Shown piece after piece: positions 5,928-7,229 of a DNA stretch of 7,229 nt (position 1 is the stretch's first letter; each line of letters opens with the position of its first letter). The notes under the pieces are model-generated. The model searched no databases. It was given only the letters and a program-made list of their open reading frames with translations, and was not told where the DNA came from. Origin of the DNA: Chitinophagaceae bacterium (GTDB lineage Bacteria > Bacteroidota > Bacteroidia > Chitinophagales > Chitinophagaceae); contig JACFNM010000212.1 in the NCBI GenBank assembly GCA_019454915.1, positions 1 to 7,229 on the forward strand, written 5' to 3'. The translations under genes and the position numbers were made by a program.

Positions 5928-7205
5928 ATGACAAGTGATAATGTTCGTAGAAAATTTAACCTCCTGAACACTCCTGCTTTTGTACTGCTTATTTTGTTTG
6001 TGGCCTACATGATTAACAGCTTCACCCATTTTCGATTAGGCAACGATGTGCTGCGATATATACAACTGAAGGAATGGCTTGAAACCGGAAAACAGCCAGT
6101 TATGGATATCAGAAATAATCTTCCGTATGGTTATCCGGTGTTCCTGTTGCTGCTCTCAAAATTTAGCCTCTGTAACTCTTTTTTTATTGTGCTGGCAAAT
6201 TATCTATACCTCGCGGGCAGCCTCTATTTTGTGAGCCGAATTTTTCAAAGCAGTATAAAGGCCTGGCATCTTGTTGCGCTAACTCTGCTGAATTGGTCAG
6301 TCGTTAAATGTGCGGTTACACCTTTGTCCGACATTCAATATATGTTTTTTTCAACAGGCGCTTTATATTTTTTTACCGCGTACATGGCTGATAAAAAGAC
6401 CGGTTATATAGCAGGTACATTGATCTTTTCTTTTTTGGCGATAATAACCAGAACCATCGGAGTGCTTCTTATTTTTTCCCTGGCACTTGCCCTTGTTCTT
6501 CAAAGGAAGAGTACATACAAAACGGAAGCACCGGAACGAAAAGTACTACTACCTGCTTCAGCTTTAGTCCTTATCCTCGTCGTGCTGTCCTCAAGGTTTT
6601 TCCGTATCCAGGACTATATTCATTTGATGCTTTCTTATTATAAAATTAAACCCCTTGAGTTTTGGACTACAAGTATCCAATGGCATCTTACAGATCTGGC
6701 GGAAGTATTTATCAATACTTCAAAATTCAAGATCAATTTTATCAATCCGGTAATAAAAGAGATGACGTTTATGACAGCAGGAGTTCTCTCACTGGCTTAT
6801 TTAATCAGATTGATAATAAAAAAGAGCAAGAATATCCCTGTCGTCATCATCATCTATCTGGTCAGCTATATCGTTACCGTTTTTAATTGGCCAACTTACG
6901 ACGCGAGGTTTTGGGTTCCGGTAGTACCTTTTTTTGTTGCTTTGATACTGCATACTTCGCCGCCCGCGAAGCCTTATTTCCGGTATGTACTCTTCTTGTG
7001 GAAATTTATTTATGTATGCTTAGGTGCATTTGTCATTGGGTATTATTCCTATCTCACATTGAATAAAACTGCTTTTGCCGAAAAACATGATGCCGGGATA
7101 TGGAGAAAAGAATACGAAGCTCATTTTGGCATCATGCCTGCAGACCATCGTGATGGCGAAGTTAGCCCCTATATTATGCATGTACTGTCCACCCACGATC
7201 GGTAA
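5928..7205 (+). CDS. Polytopic membrane protein, probable GT-C-type glycosyltransferase
   Basis: This is a 425-residue inner-membrane protein with roughly ten hydrophobic segments, at about 14-32, 70-94, 110-122, 136-151, 158-172, 176-192, 207-222, 289-306, 312-330, 336-352 and 364-385. The layout resembles the PMT/ArnT (GT39/GT83-like) GT-C fold. An acidic residue lies in the first external loop (GND, Asp40), followed by NLPYGYPVFLLLLS (64-77), where relatives have a P-x-YP-type motif. TPLSDIQYMF (131-140) corresponds to the SD-containing segment, then TRTIGVLL (174-181) and DARFWVPVVPF (335-345), like the RY..P..P motif. Such enzymes usually transfer sugars from polyprenyl-phosphate donors at the outer face of the inner membrane. 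Donor and acceptor are unknown here. The ATG is preceded by purine-rich AGAGAAG. The sialidase-fold gene ends 339 bp upstream, so co-transcription is doubtful. Confidence 0.7.
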   Translation: MTSDNVRRKFNLLNTPAFVLLILFVAYMINSFTHFRLGNDVLRYIQLKEWLETGKQPVMDIRNNLPYGYPVFLLLLSKFSLCNSFFIVLANYLYLAGSLYFVSRIFQSSIKAWHLVALTLLNWSVVKCAVTPLSDIQYMFFSTGALYFFTAYMADKKTGYIAGTLIFSFLAIITRTIGVLLIFSLALALVLQRKSTYKTEAPERKVLLPASALVLILVVLSSRFFRIQDYIHLMLSYYKIKPLEFWTTSIQWHLTDLAEVFINTSKFKINFINPVIKEMTFMTAGVLSLAYLIRLIIKKSKNIPVVIIIYLVSYIVTVFNWPTYDARFWVPVVPFFVALILHTSPPAKPYFRYVLFLWKFIYVCLGAFVIGYYSYLTLNKTAFAEKHDAGIWRKEYEAHFGIMPADHRDGEVSPYIMHVLSTHDR

Positions 7206-7229
7206 AAAGCTACTTAATAAAGCCGAACG

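Overview
The window looks like chromosomal DNA from a Bacteroidota bacterium, probably from the Chitinophagaceae/Sphingobacteriales side, although I cannot fix the family. The base composition is moderately AT-rich. The genes lack clear Shine-Dalgarno sequences. The best promoter matches the Bacteroidota form (TTTG, 19 bp, TAnnTTTG). The gene content also fits: a MarR-TolC-HlyD-permease efflux operon, a secreted sialidase-fold protein with a LamG-like tail, and a GT-C-type membrane protein.

Positions 1-3548, minus strand, hold one tightly packed operon read right to left: a MarR-family repressor, a TolC-type outer-membrane channel (4-bp ATGA overlap with marR), a lipoprotein HlyD-type adaptor (34-bp gap) and an ABC-2-type inner-membrane permease (3-bp gap) cut off by the window edge. 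Together they describe an envelope-spanning exporter under local repressor control. No ATPase gene lies between adaptor and permease. A perfect 18-bp palindrome, TTGTTGTTTAAACAACAA, overlaps the marR promoter and the expected transcription start, a good layout for autorepression by the MarR protein.

Positions 3549-3812 are the divergent intergenic region, with the marR promoter/operator, an AT-rich inverted repeat and a weak possible promoter for the rightward gene. Positions 3813-5588, plus strand, encode an exported protein with three Asp-box motifs (sialidase-superfamily propeller) and a C-terminal LamG/concanavalin-like domain. Its activity is unknown.

Positions 5589-5927 are non-coding. 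They contain a degenerate CACGAAGG-type segment, a 17-bp tandem repeat (2.5 copies) and a 7-bp inverted repeat. Positions 5928-7205, plus strand, encode a polytopic membrane protein that resembles GT-C glycosyltransferases of the PMT/ArnT type. The rightward genes are separated by 339 bp and are probably independent units.

I found no RNA genes, CRISPR arrays, insertion sequences or defence systems. The efflux operon is a common type. The least understood parts are the sialidase-fold protein and the repeat-bearing spacer.
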